From Culex pipiens pallens (lineage: Eukaryota > Arthropoda > Insecta > Diptera > Culicidae), in assembly GCF_016801865.2 (NCBI RefSeq), contig NC_068937.1:15746595-15810594 (forward strand): a stretch of 64,000 nt of DNA, read 5' to 3'. Shown here piece by piece: positions 35,356 through 46,150 of this stretch (positions within the stretch are counted from its first letter, which is position 1; each line of letters opens with the position of its first letter). The position numbers were made by a program, and so were the translations under genes. Under the pieces are notes generated by a model. The model had not been told where the DNA came from. It saw only the letters and a program-made list of their open reading frames with translations, and searched no databases.

Positions 35356-35591
35356 CCTGGCGAGGTTCGTCGGTGCCGGCGTGATGTGGTCCTTCTTGTG
35401 CAGCTGGGGCACCAGCGTCGAGTCACTGTTGGGCCCGCCGTCCCCGACGCCGAGCAGCTCCGGCTTGTTCAGCTCCAGCAGCATGTCCAGCTCGACCTCC
35501 TTGCCCTTGGTTTCGCCACGCTCGTACCACTCGACGGTGACCGAGCGTGACGCCTCGTGGATCCGGGACACCATCGCGGAATGTACCCGAC
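35356..35591 (-). CDS. Klp10A: Klp10A (kinesin-13) coding exon 2, N-terminal conserved domain
   Basis: Klp10A is a microtubule-end depolymerase acting at spindle poles, kinetochores and interphase microtubule ends. This exon encodes its conserved N-terminal segment, not the motor. It reads RVHSAMVSRI, then SVTVEWYERGETKGKEVEL, the hallmark of the family (vertebrate KIF2A has the same GRxHxAMV and VEW..G.TKGKE pattern). It ends in LHKKDHITPAPTNLAR, like the TAPMNLSR of the fly protein. The acceptor is TTCAAAACAG|GT after a CT-rich tract; the donor is AGG|GTAAGT; length is 236 nt, entering in phase 1 and leaving in phase 0. The family expects a Gly before RVH, from a preceding exon ending IKRSDG. 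With the local upstream exon that codon becomes Cys, so a canonical first exon may lie further upstream. The ATG inside this exon (MVSRI) could also serve as a start. The downstream linker and motor exons are outside the window or missed. Confidence 0.88.
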
Positions 35592-35669
35592 CTGTTTTGA
35601 AGGTGGAGAGAGAGAAGAGGGATTCGGATTAGAATTCTGACAAAAGCAACTTTGAGGTTATGTTGTTAC

Positions 35670-35883
35670 ACTGGGAAACCACTTTGTGGCAACGGCACTT
35701 GTTGTTGTTCACGGACTTTCTGAGGGACGAGTTCTTGGAACTGCCCACGGCCAAGCTGCACTGACTTCCGCCCCCGCCGGAGGTGACGGAACCGGCCGGT
35801 TGCTGCTTCTCGACACTCTTGTCCCGGCCGCGGGACTTGCCGCCACCAAACAGGGACGTCAACCGTTTCTTCAACCACAGCAT
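35670..35883 (-). CDS. Klp10A: Klp10A coding exon 1 (alternative N-terminus, 71 residues)
   Basis: The ATG at 35883-35881 has G at -3 and opens a frame of 71 codons starting MLWLKKRLTSLFGGGKSRGR. It is basic and Ser/Gly/Asn-rich, with a Cys/Lys/Arg patch (NNNKCRCHK) near its end. It leaves in phase 1 at AGT|GTAACA, and the 78-bp intron (35669-35592) joins it in frame to exon 2, giving a TGT codon at the junction. In-frame joining and the short intron are the evidence; the donor is only fair. This terminus does not resemble the usual kinesin-13 start (a beta-rich segment ending IKRSDG), so it probably marks an alternative isoform. What it does, for example targeting, is not known. If the exon is not spliced, the frame runs to a stop at 35629. 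Confidence 0.6.
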
Positions 35884-36260
35884 TTCAAATACCAAAAAAT
35901 TTGTAACTTTTTCAAATCTACGACAACCACAAATCCGGATTCACCGTTGAAAACACCCCCGTCCGGGAGCAGCTCTCTCCGGTTGAGTATCGCGTGGAAA
36001 ACTAAAAACGTCGTCGAGATATCAAAACAACCCAGCTACTGCGATCCGTTTCAGTTGACTGGTTTGGTTTGTTGTTTTTGCTGGTCCCCTCGACTCGTCA
36101 CATGTTTCGGATCAAGTCAGCCACGACGACGACGAACGCATGGCGGGCGAGGACGACCCCTCGGCGCCCCAGTAGAGCAGGAGGAGGAGGAGGTTCATGT
36201 GTGAGACAGTCGTCAACGTGACCAGCTGGTTGGGACGATTTGGAGTGTCTCTCAGTGTGT
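35884..36260 (-). promoter_or_regulatory. Putative Klp10A 5' UTR and promoter
   Basis: This single-copy stretch of balanced composition lies immediately upstream of the exon-1 ATG. It contains an upstream ORF of 28 codons starting at 36198 (MNLLLLLLYWGAEGSSS) that ends well before the main ATG; if transcribed it could reduce translation. No TATA box is obvious. A CAGT-type initiator cannot be pinned down. Confidence 0.35.
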
Positions 36261-36862
36261 GTGTTTTTTTCTCACTCTCCCCTAGGTTTTCATTGTGTTG
36301 TTGGTATTACTTGGGGAGAGGGGAGAAATCAACGAGGGGTCGGAGGATTGGACAAAATTATTTAATTTGACACCTTGAAAAAGTTTCAAATGTTTGAAAT
36401 AATTTGAGGGATAACTTTGTGAGCTCATTGCTCTTCATTCATCCTATTTCAACGAAACATCTCAACGGTGAATTTTACACAGTAGGCCTGGCCTGTTGAA
36501 ATATATTAAAAATATCAACCTTTGAAAGTGACCAAGCAACTTTTTTCGACAAACAATTTCACATTAAAAAATGATGACATTTTGTGTCAGAAAAGTGTGT
36601 AATAAATAACTCTGATTATATGTAACATTGCATACTTTCATCTGTAAAATTCTCACATTCCACGAAACTTATGTAAAAAATACATCGAAAAAGATGTAAC
36701 GTTCAATTATTAAACTTTTTAACATTCCAAAATGATTTTTTTTAACTGTTTGGATTTAAAGAAATATAAAAAAATAATTACAATTAATTAGTCTTTTTTA
36801 AGAAACTCCTTACATTTTAATGTTAAAAATTGTATGGAAAAATCTTAAAAAGAAAAATGGCT
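36261..36862. repeat. Upstream flank with a TACA-rich MITE fragment
   Basis: 36481-36496 carries AGTAGGCCTGGCC, the end of the dispersed repeat also seen at 6262. 36545-36735 is a diverged TACA-rich MITE (AATGATGACATTTTGTGTCA, ACATTCCAAAATGA). No gene. Confidence 0.45.
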
Positions 36863-37216
36863 CCTTTTGCTTTTAATCTTTTTAGTCTTTTAGTCTTTTT
36901 AGTCTTTTCAGTCTTTTTAGTCTTTTCAGTCTTTTTAGTCTTTTTAGTCTTTTTAGTCTTTTTAGTCTTTTTAGTCTTTTTAGTCTTTTTAGTCTTTTTA
37001 GTCTTTTTAGTCTTTTTAGTCTTTTTAGTCTTTTTAGTCTTTTTAGTCTTTTTAGTCTTTTAGTCTTTTTAGTCTTTTTAGTCTTTTTAGTCTTTTTAGT
37101 CTTTTTAGTCTTTTTAGTCTTTTTAGTCTTTTTAGTCTTTTTAATCTTTTTAGTCTTTTAGTCTTTTTAGTCTTTTTAGTCTTTTTAGTCTTTTTAGTCT
37201 TTTTAGTCTTTTTAGT
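36863..37216 (+). repeat. 9-bp tandem array (AGTCTTTTT)
   Basis: About 38 units of AGTCTTTTT with occasional 8-bp units that shift the frame (near 37057 and 37158) and a few substitutions (TCAGTC, TTAATC). One strand is very pyrimidine-rich. Frames through it read repeated LVF and are not treated as coding. Confidence 0.95.
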
Positions 37217-38477
37217 TTTTTTTTGTAATTTTATTATGCTGAGTCTTTGTAGTATTTTTTCAGTCCTTATAGCTTTTTTTTACTTTTTAGTCTGTTTTGT
37301 TTAGAAAATTCAAAAATGTTTAAAGACTTAAATCCTTTAACATTTTTAAATTTTCTTCCTTTTATCTTCTAGTGTTGTTGTCATTACGTATAATATTCTA
37401 TTTATTTAATTTGTTAGTGTTCGGTGCCATTTTATTATTTTGTTAAAATATTTTTTTGTGTTTCTCGTCTTCTCTTTTCTTATTTTATTTACTTCTCTTA
37501 TTTTTAATTTATTCTTCTATCTTGTAGTTCTGTGCTCTTGTCTGCTAGCCATTGCTTTTTTCGGTTTGATTAATAATTTTACTGTTTGTTGTCTATTTTT
37601 ATTATAATTATTTATGTTCTTTTTCCAATAAATTGTTTTATTTTCATTAACTTTTTCTCTATTATTTTTTCTCTTTGCATTTTCCTTTAAAATAAAAACA
37701 ATGAGGTGAAATTGATTATTAAGCTTTTTGACATTTTCAATCAGATGTATAGCTTTTAAAACAAAAAAACACGATCTTATTAGTCAAGGAACAAACACAT
37801 GAATAAAATTTGGAATTTCAGGTTTACGAGAAAACAAAACTCAACACAAAAGAAAACAAAAAGGTATCATTCCAAATAAAAGAGTAAACATAAAATTTGA
37901 AAAAAAATAAATAAAAATTATTCTTGGAAATACAAAAAAACTAAAACAAAAATCAAACAAACGTTAAACAAATAAATTCAGAAATAAAATGAATTAGCAA
38001 AAAAGAAAAAGACAATAAACAAATATTAAAAGAGAAAAAAAAAACAAAAATAAATAAAAGAAAAAGATACAAAATTTAAAAAACAGGTAAAAAAATAAAC
38101 TAAACAAAAACATAATTTCAGCATCAGAGATTGCAATAAGCCTTTTTAAAGACTTAGAAATATTTGTTTTTATTTAATGTTTCACATTTTTTCTCACTAT
38201 TCTAAGCTTCGTATTTTTTTTCTTCTTTACAGGTATTTCTGTTGAAACTATCGGAATCCTCGTTAAAATATTCTACTCAATTTCTCGTTCAACCTCTTTG
38301 TGCATTCAACTATAAACCGGTGTGCTGTCCGCTCTGCCTTATTTCAATTAGTTATTTATTATTTTCAGCAGGTTATGAAGGTAATTTACTCTTAAAATGC
38401 TATTGACTAACTACATTTATGATATAACATTTGATTATATAATGTTACACTAAACACAACATTTCACAACAATAATG
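37217..38477. other. Very AT-rich non-coding DNA
   Basis: It has T-rich (37217-37690) and A-rich (37790-38110) strand-biased halves that look like a decayed extension of the neighbouring array and poly-A-like tracts. No gene is visible. Confidence 0.45.
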
Positions 38478-38612
38478 CAAACTTGGAGCGGAGCGATTGC
38501 TACGGTATGTCCACGCATCCCTTTTCCCCCTTCCCCTGTAGATTCTGTGAGATGTGACCCGTTCACAGAATCCTCTCTGCGGTTAACAAAACGCAGTAGG
38601 GCTGGCCACTTT
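38478..38612 (+). repeat. Dispersed repeat ending GCAGTAGGGCTGGCC (copy 3)
   Basis: Same family as 6262-6369. It shows GGTATGTCCACGCATCC, CCCCTGTAGATTCTGTGA, CCGTTCACAGAATCCTCTCT and CGGTTAACAAAACGCAG. Confidence 0.65.
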
Positions 38613-38679
38613 AATTTTTGTGATAAATTTTCGGGTGTTCTCGGATTTGCTGGAATTATTAATAATGACAACATTCAAC

Positions 38680-39843
38680 TAGAGCGTCCAATTTCCCGGG
38701 GTTACAAAATTCCCGGGAAACGGGAAATTTTTTACAAATTTCCCGGGAAATCCCGGGAATTCCCGGGAAATTTGAAATTTAACGAAAATTATTCTAATCC
38801 TGTTCTGATTAATCTTTTGCAATGAAATTGTATAGAAAAGCAACTTTAATGGTCAAAATGAGTGTGCAACTTTGAGAAAACACAAGAAATTTCTTATTTT
38901 GAAATCGTCTCAAATGAAAGAAAATATTGTTATTATTTTTGTTGTTTTGACAGTGAAAATCTATGCTCCACAACTGTAAAATTGCTTTTAAATTTGTCTT
39001 AGTGACCACAAAGTTAAAATTAAAAAACCAAAAAATTCAACTTTTGATTAAATAAATAATCATTGAATTTACCTTAAAAATCTAATTTCTAGCGCTTTTT
39101 AACTTGAAACACTATTTTTTAACTTGAAAATTTGATACGAAGTTGTTTTTTAATTGTTTTTCATGTTTTTTTTATATGATTTTAGTTATATGGTTTTCAG
39201 CCTAATAAATCAATTAGATTAAAATAACTTTGAGTATTTAAAAGCGGTTGAAATTCAGTAATACTTTTTCATATATAACCCTCTTACGCCCTTGGTAGAT
39301 CACGTGCTTCATACATTTATAACTTCAATATGTAATTTCTAGAATACTTAGTCAAGGTAAAAAAAAAGTCAAAAAAATCTCAATGTTGATCTTGGCCGGA
39401 AGATGTAAATATCTTATTTTCAAATGATATTACAAAAATAACATTAAAAAAGGTTGTCATAAATAATATAATTTATATTCATTCCATAACAGCATGAGTT
39501 TTGTTGTCCAACATATAAGCAAATTAATATTCCTAGTGGTGAATGCTTCAGAAATAAATATTATCTGAATTAAATCTTGGCATGAAATTAACAGACAAAC
39601 TGATTAGTTCAATATGAACAGCAGATGGAAATAAATAAAATCAAATCAGGTTCTCCAATTATTATTTTTTGTAAAATTTCAAAACATTGCTGCCAAAAAT
39701 GTAGGGAAATGTATACTTCTGCTTGTATTTCGGGAATTCCCGGGAAATTTACAAATTTCCCGGGAAACGGGAAATATTTTTTTTCGGGAAATCCCGGGAA
39801 TTCCCGGGAATTTTTTTCCCGGGACGGGAAATTGGACGCTCTA
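38680..39843. mobile_element. 1164-bp hAT-like element with CCCGGG subterminal repeats
   Basis: The termini are TAGAGCGTCCAATTTCCCG and its exact complement. Perfect 8-bp target duplications CATTCAAC (38672-38679 and 39844-39851) flank it. Both subterminal zones carry about five clustered CCCGGGAAAT / ATTTCCCGGG motifs, a likely transposase-binding arrangement as in other hAT elements. The AT-rich interior has no long frame (largest 82 and 66 codons), so it is non-autonomous. Confidence 0.93.
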
Positions 39844-41355
39844 CATTCAACGAATTGGCTGCGTTTGTGTTAGAGAACATTCGATTTTAAAATCAAATTA
39901 CAATATTTTTTTTACTTGGTTTTAATAACATTTTAGAGCATTTTCTCCGTAAATTTTCTTAAAACATTCTTGTGAACCACTATCAAGCTCGGTATTTTCA
40001 TTGGCCAGGCCTACTTTGTTAAGTTCATCGCAAATATGATTCGTTGAAATTAGTTTTGTTTGAGTATAATAATTATATAATTATGTTTAATTCTTCTAAA
40101 CATGAAATTTGATCAAATTTAGAAAAAAAATTGCGTTGAATGTTCCAAATTTTGATTGTTCTATATTTGTTAATTTTAAAAAATTATGTTTTTTTATTCT
40201 ATAAACATTGTTTAATTTTTATGCGAGAAAAACCACATTTCTTCATTTTTATCTATGAAAATAGTATGGACAAATATATGTTTTAAACTTACTCAAGAAA
40301 ATATAAACCTGAAGTTTGAACACCATGCTGAGACCCCTCGTCATTTCCGTCCGCGGATACTTTATTTATTAATCAACCACCTGGTTTCCCCTTGCGATCT
40401 ATTCCGTCGAGGAAGCGCACAAAAGGACAGTACAAATACACAGTTCGAAAACGTCACATCCGCACACAAATACAAAGGAAAAACCAGGCGCAATGCAACA
40501 CAAACAATCCTTCCAAACCAGCAAGGATTTCGACCAAAACAAAAGTTTGATCGATCAGAAAATAAACAAGTTTGAAGGGAAAAACAGTTTTCCAATTTCC
40601 CCTCCAATTAGGAGGCGAGAAATCATGCGCGAAAGCGACTTTTTCCGGGGTCAGGAGAGAAATTTTATTAAAATTTTGAAGCTCTTGGAAACAAAGAGGT
40701 GCAGACGACACGCATCGCCGACCACGTGCAAGTCCGAATTTGACCAAATTTCTTCGTGTGCGTGTGTGTCAACGCCCTCGTCGTTCGTCTCATCAATGAG
40801 ACACAGCCAAGGGTTATTGGAATAACAACAACTTGAGTCGATAAATAAGTCAGCAGTAGACAATTATGGGCTTTGACCCTGCGACTCTGAGTGTGCTGCG
40901 TTCCTCGACGGAGGAACGCAAAAGTTCAGCGCTCAGTTTTTTGTCCTTTTCGGGAAGTCGCCCACTAAATTATTAACACAACAGCCAGAGCCAGACAACG
41001 GCAACGGTGACGGGGGCAAACTGAGAAGCGGTTCCCACCGGTATCAGTCGGGTTGGCACAGTTGAAAAGAAGCGGTTTAAAAAATAGAAACAAATCATAA
41101 AAAAAGAAATAATAGAGAGAAAAAGAAAAAAAAAAACAAGAACAAACCACTTCTAAACAAAACAATTTACATCGAATAAAAGAAAAAAATTAGAAAAAAA
41201 ATAACTTCATAGAAAATTTTCTGAAAAAAATTAAAAGAAAAACAAATGAAACTGTGAAAAAAAAAATTGCAGACCAAATGGTTTTTTAAGTACAAACTAT
41301 TTTTTGATAGTTTAGCATGTTTTTAAATACAAATTAAGCATTTAGGCTTAAGGGT
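39844..41355. other. Mostly single-copy non-coding stretch
   Basis: 40004-40021 has a GGCCAGGCCTACT repeat end. 40330-41060 has balanced composition and frames up to 110 codons on both strands, none recognisable. No splice-supported exon was found. Confidence 0.35.
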
Positions 41356-43218
41356 GCACAGCAACGAAAGAGGTGTAATTTTGGTCCCTGATCACGAATC
41401 CGAGGTCCATTTTTCGATATCTCGTGACGGTGGGGCGGTACGACCCCTTTAATTTTTCTGGTTTTTGCCTTCCTCACGTTACTGAGGAAAGGCTATAAAA
41501 TCACTCGAAAAATGAACTTCTCAATTAGACCTCCTAGACCCACCTTCATGTATACCTATCGACTCAGAATCAAATTCTGAGCAAATGTCTGTGTGTGTGG
41601 TGGGATGTTGATCAAAAAATTGTCACTCGATTATCTCGACATTGGCTGAACCGATTTTGTCCGTTTTGGCGTCATTCGATCCGTCTTGGGGTCCCATAAG
41701 TCGCTATTAAAAATTATGCAGTTTAGTTAAGTACTTCAAAAGTTATGCTAAAAAAACGATTTTAGCAAAAGTCCGCAAGATTGTAAAAAGGGTGGCTTTT
41801 GTAAGAAAACCCGTAATGCTATACATTTTCAGAAAGGAATTCAAAAGACCTTTCCAATGCGTCCGAAACATTGAAGATCTGACAACCCTATCAAAAGTTA
41901 TAACCACTTAAGTGTTATTTACGCACTTTTTCGAGGCCGGATCTCAGATATTTTGATGAAAATGCTGTCTGGATCTCTCATGCGACCTATCGTTGGATAG
42001 GTATTCAAAAGACCTTTCTAACGCCAACATTGAAGATCTGACAACCCTATCAAAAGTTATAAGCACTTAAGTGGTATTTACGCACTTTTTGCATTTTGGA
42101 TAGCACCCTTTAAAGTTGAGGAAGGCGCCAACCACCTAAGGGTGGATTAGGTAACGTTTTTTTACTAAGACACGTTTTTCAGTGATTTGTAGCTCGCAAC
42201 CGTGAAGAGATATAAATTTGGTGTCAAAGGGACTTTTGTGTAAAATTAGACGCCCGATTTGATGGCGTACTCAAAATTCCGAAAAAAACGTTTTTTTTTC
42301 ATCAAAAAAAGTTAAAATAGAGCTTTAAAATCACTGCCATTTCCCGTTACTCATTTGTCAAAAATCGTGAGAAATGTCATTTTATGGGAAATTTAATGTA
42401 CTTTTCGAATCTGAAATAACCCAGAAGGGTAATTTTTTTTAGAACAAAACTTTTCATTATAAAATTACGTGTTTTTTTTCTTTTTTGCTTGTATGTGGGG
42501 ATTTTTCGAAAATAAAAATTATTTTTTTTGAAAAAAAAAACGGATTCTCGCAATGCACGAGTCACAACAATCGTCCAAGGAGTCATTCTTATGCAAAATT
42601 AGCTGAGCTTTCCGAAAAAAAATACTTTCAAAAGCGATTTAGTTTTAGGGGTTAAAAATTCGAAAAACTAGTCAAAAAGGGTCAAAATCATAACTTTTTC
42701 AAACAACTTTTTTGTAAAATTCTGATAACTCGTAAAGAATACATCCAATTTTTTGTTTTTGTCTGCTCTACAACTTTGTAGAACATTGTTACACTCTAAA
42801 ATGAAACCCTGCAAAGTTAGAAAAAACACGTAATTTAAAAATGAAAAAAATTGTTCTGAATGAAAAATTTACCCTTCTGGTTTATTTCAGATTCGAAAAG
42901 TACATTAAATTTCCCATAAAATGACATGTCTCACGATTTTTGACAGTTGAGTAACGGGAAATGGCAGCGATTTTAAAACTATTTTGTAACTTTCTTTGAT
43001 GAAAAATACGTTTTTTTGGAATTTTGACAAAAAGTCCCATTGACATCAAATTTCTATCTCTTCACGGTTGCGAACTACAAATCATTGAAAAACGTGTCTT
43101 AGTAAAAAAAATACATAGAAATGAAAGGGGTCGTACCGCCCCACCGTCACGAGATATCGAAAAATGGACCTCGGATTTGTGATCAGGGACCAAAATTACC
43201 CCTTAGAGCTGCTGTGTG
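41356..43218. mobile_element. Palindromic element split by another repeat
   Basis: The left end GCACAGCAACGAAAGAGGTG and right end (other strand) CACACAGCAGCTCTAAGGGG continue into strongly matching arms: TAATTTTGGTCCCTGATCAC, GTGACGGTGGGGCGGTACGA, then AAGACACGTTTTTCA and GCAACCGTGAAGAGATA. The left arm is interrupted at 41467-42150. The flanks show no clear target duplication. Confidence 0.75.
41467..42150 (+). mobile_element. Dispersed culicine repeat inserted in the left arm
   Basis: It starts GCCTTCCTCA..TGAGGAAAGGC (a hairpin) and ends near GGCGCCAACCACCTAAGG. I recognise the phrases CCCACCTTCATGTATACCTA and AATCAAATTCTGAGCAAATG as very common in Aedes and Culex genomes (memory, not a search); its class is unknown to me. 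The right arm of the host palindrome (about 43100-43130) lacks it. Internally a block with GATCTGACAACCCTATC and AAGTTATAA.CACTTAAGTG occurs twice, about 158 bp apart. Confidence 0.7.
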
Positions 43219-43236
43219 AGTTGGCGGAGAATGACC

Positions 43237-43380
43237 CATTTAGCATTAGCATTAGGAATTAGCATTAGGAATTAGCATTTAGCATTAGCATTTAGCATTA
43301 GCATTAGCATTTAGCATTACCATTAGCATTAATATTAAGCATTAGCATTTAGCATTAGCATTAAGCAATAGCATTTAGAT
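43237..43380 (+). repeat. Short array of AGCATT / TAGCATT units
   Basis: About 20 units of AGCATT, TTAGCATT and AGGAATT mix over 140 bp. It is an irregular microsatellite. Confidence 0.85.
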
Positions 43381-44152
43381 CAAACAAGGCGAATTTTTAT
43401 ATAGATTTTTGCTGCGTTTTAAATTTAAAAATACTAAATTTTTTACAAAAAATCGTTTGTTAAACAAAATAATTTTTAAATTTGTGTTTTGTTGTGCAAA
43501 GTACTAACATTTCAACATAATATTGTGTTTCCATTTTTTTAAATTCATAAGTTATAGGTAGAGTTTTGTTTGGATTTTTACTGCATTTTAAAGTGTAAAA
43601 TACTAGAAATTTACATACAAAAAATATTTAAAAAAATGCGTCAATTTTCATAACTTGCAACATGAACTTTAAACATTGCGATTTTTAAATACTTTTCACT
43701 ACATTAGAATTTTGAGCATGAGCATGAGCTACATTAGAATTTTAGTGTAAATACTAAAATATTCACAAAATACATCTATTTTTTGAAAATACCAAGATTT
43801 TCGAAAGTTGCATCAAGCGTTAAAAATTTCATGTTTTTGTTACTGTCTCCATTTGGCCACTTGAAATTTTGTAAAAAAAGGATTCCATTAGGAAAATTAA
43901 GTATTCAAAAACATGGTAACAACAAAATACTAAAGTTATGAATTTTGGTAAATAAAAATTAAAAACTTGAAAAAATCAAATATAAACAAACAAATTATTA
44001 AAAAACATGAAAGTTAACAATAGGGGAGCAAAAGAGACAATCAAAAAAGTAAAAAAAAAAACAAACAAAATACAATATAATAAATTCAATGTGAAGTGAG
44101 ATTGGGTCAAAAAAATTTCCGCATTTTTGCACGACCCAATTTCACCCTCCAG
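43381..44152. other. AT-rich non-coding DNA
   Basis: No gene. The last 45 bp (GACCCAATTTCACCC) recur just beyond the next element (45034-45050, GACCCAATGTCACCC), showing a local direct repeat in the target region. Confidence 0.4.
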
Positions 44153-45028
44153 TAGAGGTGGGCAAAAAATGAGCGAGCCGCTCAAAGAGCCGGTTCACTG
44201 AAAAGAGCGAACGAACCGTGGCTCAGAAAAAAAGAACCGCGGTTCTTTTTAAACTTCGGTCTTTTGAAAGAACCGTTTCAAGATGGCATGATTTATGTTA
44301 TAAATATAATTTATTGAATTTCCAAAAAAATAGTATTAAATTTGTTTTTGAGAATTGAAAATGCAATTTCAAATATTTCAATGCTAATAAAAATTTATCT
44401 CAAAAGTAAATGATTGTCCGAACAAAATGAAAAAAAAAAACATTGTACAACTGATTGTACACTAAAGTTTAACCAGAATACGCATTTGAGCATTTCAAAA
44501 TTCATAACTTGTAAAATATTACCAAAAATCTACTGAATAGTTTAGAGATTTTTGAAAAAAAAATAAACCCTTTTGTCCGATTAAGCTTTAGCGTTTATAG
44601 ACTTTATCGATTAAATCAGAATGAAGAAAAGAGTTCACAGAATATTTTCTTCAAATAAAACATCAGAATTAGTTCAGTTCTTGCAGAAATAAACGCAATA
44701 AAAAAAAACATTTTTTCCAGCATCCTAGATTTAAGTTTGGATGCCATTCAATTACCCGAATGTTTAGATTCGAGTAGAAATCTTGACAAAAAGACCACCA
44801 ACAACTATGGTTTCCAAGAGCATCTTCTCGTTTTCAGTTTTAATTTGTTTTATCAAATAATTTATAAAAGTCCAATGTTAAGAAACCTTTAAAATCACAC
44901 TATTCATAAAAAAACCTTTCTATCCAAACTTTGAAAAAGAGCGAAAGAGCCGTTCAAAAGAGCGGTTCTTTTTAATGAGCGAACGAAAATGAGCGGCTCC
45001 TAAAAAAGAGCGGTTTTGCCCACCTCTA
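44153..45028. mobile_element. 876-bp hAT-like element rich in GAGCG motifs
   Basis: The termini are TAGAGGTGGGCAAAA and its complement TTTTGCCCACCTCTA. A 6-bp direct repeat CTCCAG flanks it (44147-44152 and 45029-45034). The subterminal zones carry many GAGCGAACGA, AGCGGTTCTTTTT and GAGCCG motifs in both orientations. TAGAGGTGGGC-type ends are common in animal hAT elements. No transposase is present. Confidence 0.85.
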
Positions 45029-46150
45029 CTCCAGACCCAATGTCACCCCTGATGACGGTATGTTAAAATAGAAAAAAAAACAAAGGAAAAAAATAAATTG
45101 AAATAAATTTGAAAACTAAATAAGAAAAAGCGAAAAAAGATACAAATTTTGAGTATTCATAGAAAAGTAAAAATTATCAACAAAAAAAATATTTCAAAAT
45201 AAATTATTTAATGCACGATTAAATCAATATTTAACTGGTGGAGTTTGATATCCATTAAAAATATGACTTTTGAAGAAACTTTCTGATCGATTTCGTGTCT
45301 TCAGCAAAATTGTAGGTGTAATTGCTGATTTAGTAAAAACTTGTAAAAAATTTTTTTAATAAATTTATAATTTTTATTATCATTTTTTTATATACTTTAG
45401 GAGACAAACAATCGCATCTTTTGAGCCATTGTGTTTGATTTGCCACCAAGTTCTGATTTTTTTTATAAAAACTTGTTTTTTTTTTTACAAAAATAGAAAT
45501 TTTAGTCCAAATATGGTTTGATTTCTGTTTTTAATGTAAAATCAAATTTGCAATTGAAAAGTACTTCACAGATTTTATATAGCCACTTAAAGTGTAAATT
45601 TAACTGGAAATTTCCCGTCTTTCGATTTTTCAAAATGTTCATGATTGTCCACACCAGAAAATCTTTTTTTCGAAAGTTCAGAAAATTTCCAATAAAATTG
45701 CCTTAGAGACATTGAAGTTTGGACCGCTGGTTGTTGAAATACTGCGAATTAAAGAAAAAGAATGAAACGAGAAAATCGTTTTTTTTTTAAGTTTCATCCA
45801 AACCACTTTTGAACACACAGTTTTACTTTATACTGTGCCAAGTTTGTTCCTCATTACTGACCGTCCGGAAATATTGAACTCTGTCAATAAATTAAATAAG
45901 TCTCCCTAGCTAGACATAATGACATATCTGCGACACGAACAAAATCTATTTTTGGTTGATAGAAAGTTTGAATGTATTGATTATTATTATTTTGTAGCTA
46001 CATATATTAAAACTTGGATTTTAGATTTTTAGGTCCTTTTTCAAATATATTCAAAACAAATTAATCATTTTTAAAAGGCCACACATCAAATTTATTCAAT
46101 TTATAATATTCTACCACGTGTGACAGCTGGCACTCAAATCACACCAAAAA
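45029..46150. other. AT-rich non-coding DNA with GAGCARTTCTCT-family fragments
   Basis: 45265-45330 (TGATCGATTTCGTGTCTTCA) and 45530-45560 (AATGTAAAATCAAATTTGCAA) are fragments of the GAGCARTTCTCT palindrome family. The rest is unremarkable. Confidence 0.45.

Noticed and set aside
35686..36204. 172-codon plus-strand ORF opposite Klp10A
   Set aside because: Antisense reading of the coding exon and GC-rich 5' region; the minus strand has the recognisable product.
36830..37063. ORF of repeated LVF, hydrophobic and membrane-like
   Set aside because: Translation of the AGTCTTTTT array; an 8-bp unit breaks the frame.
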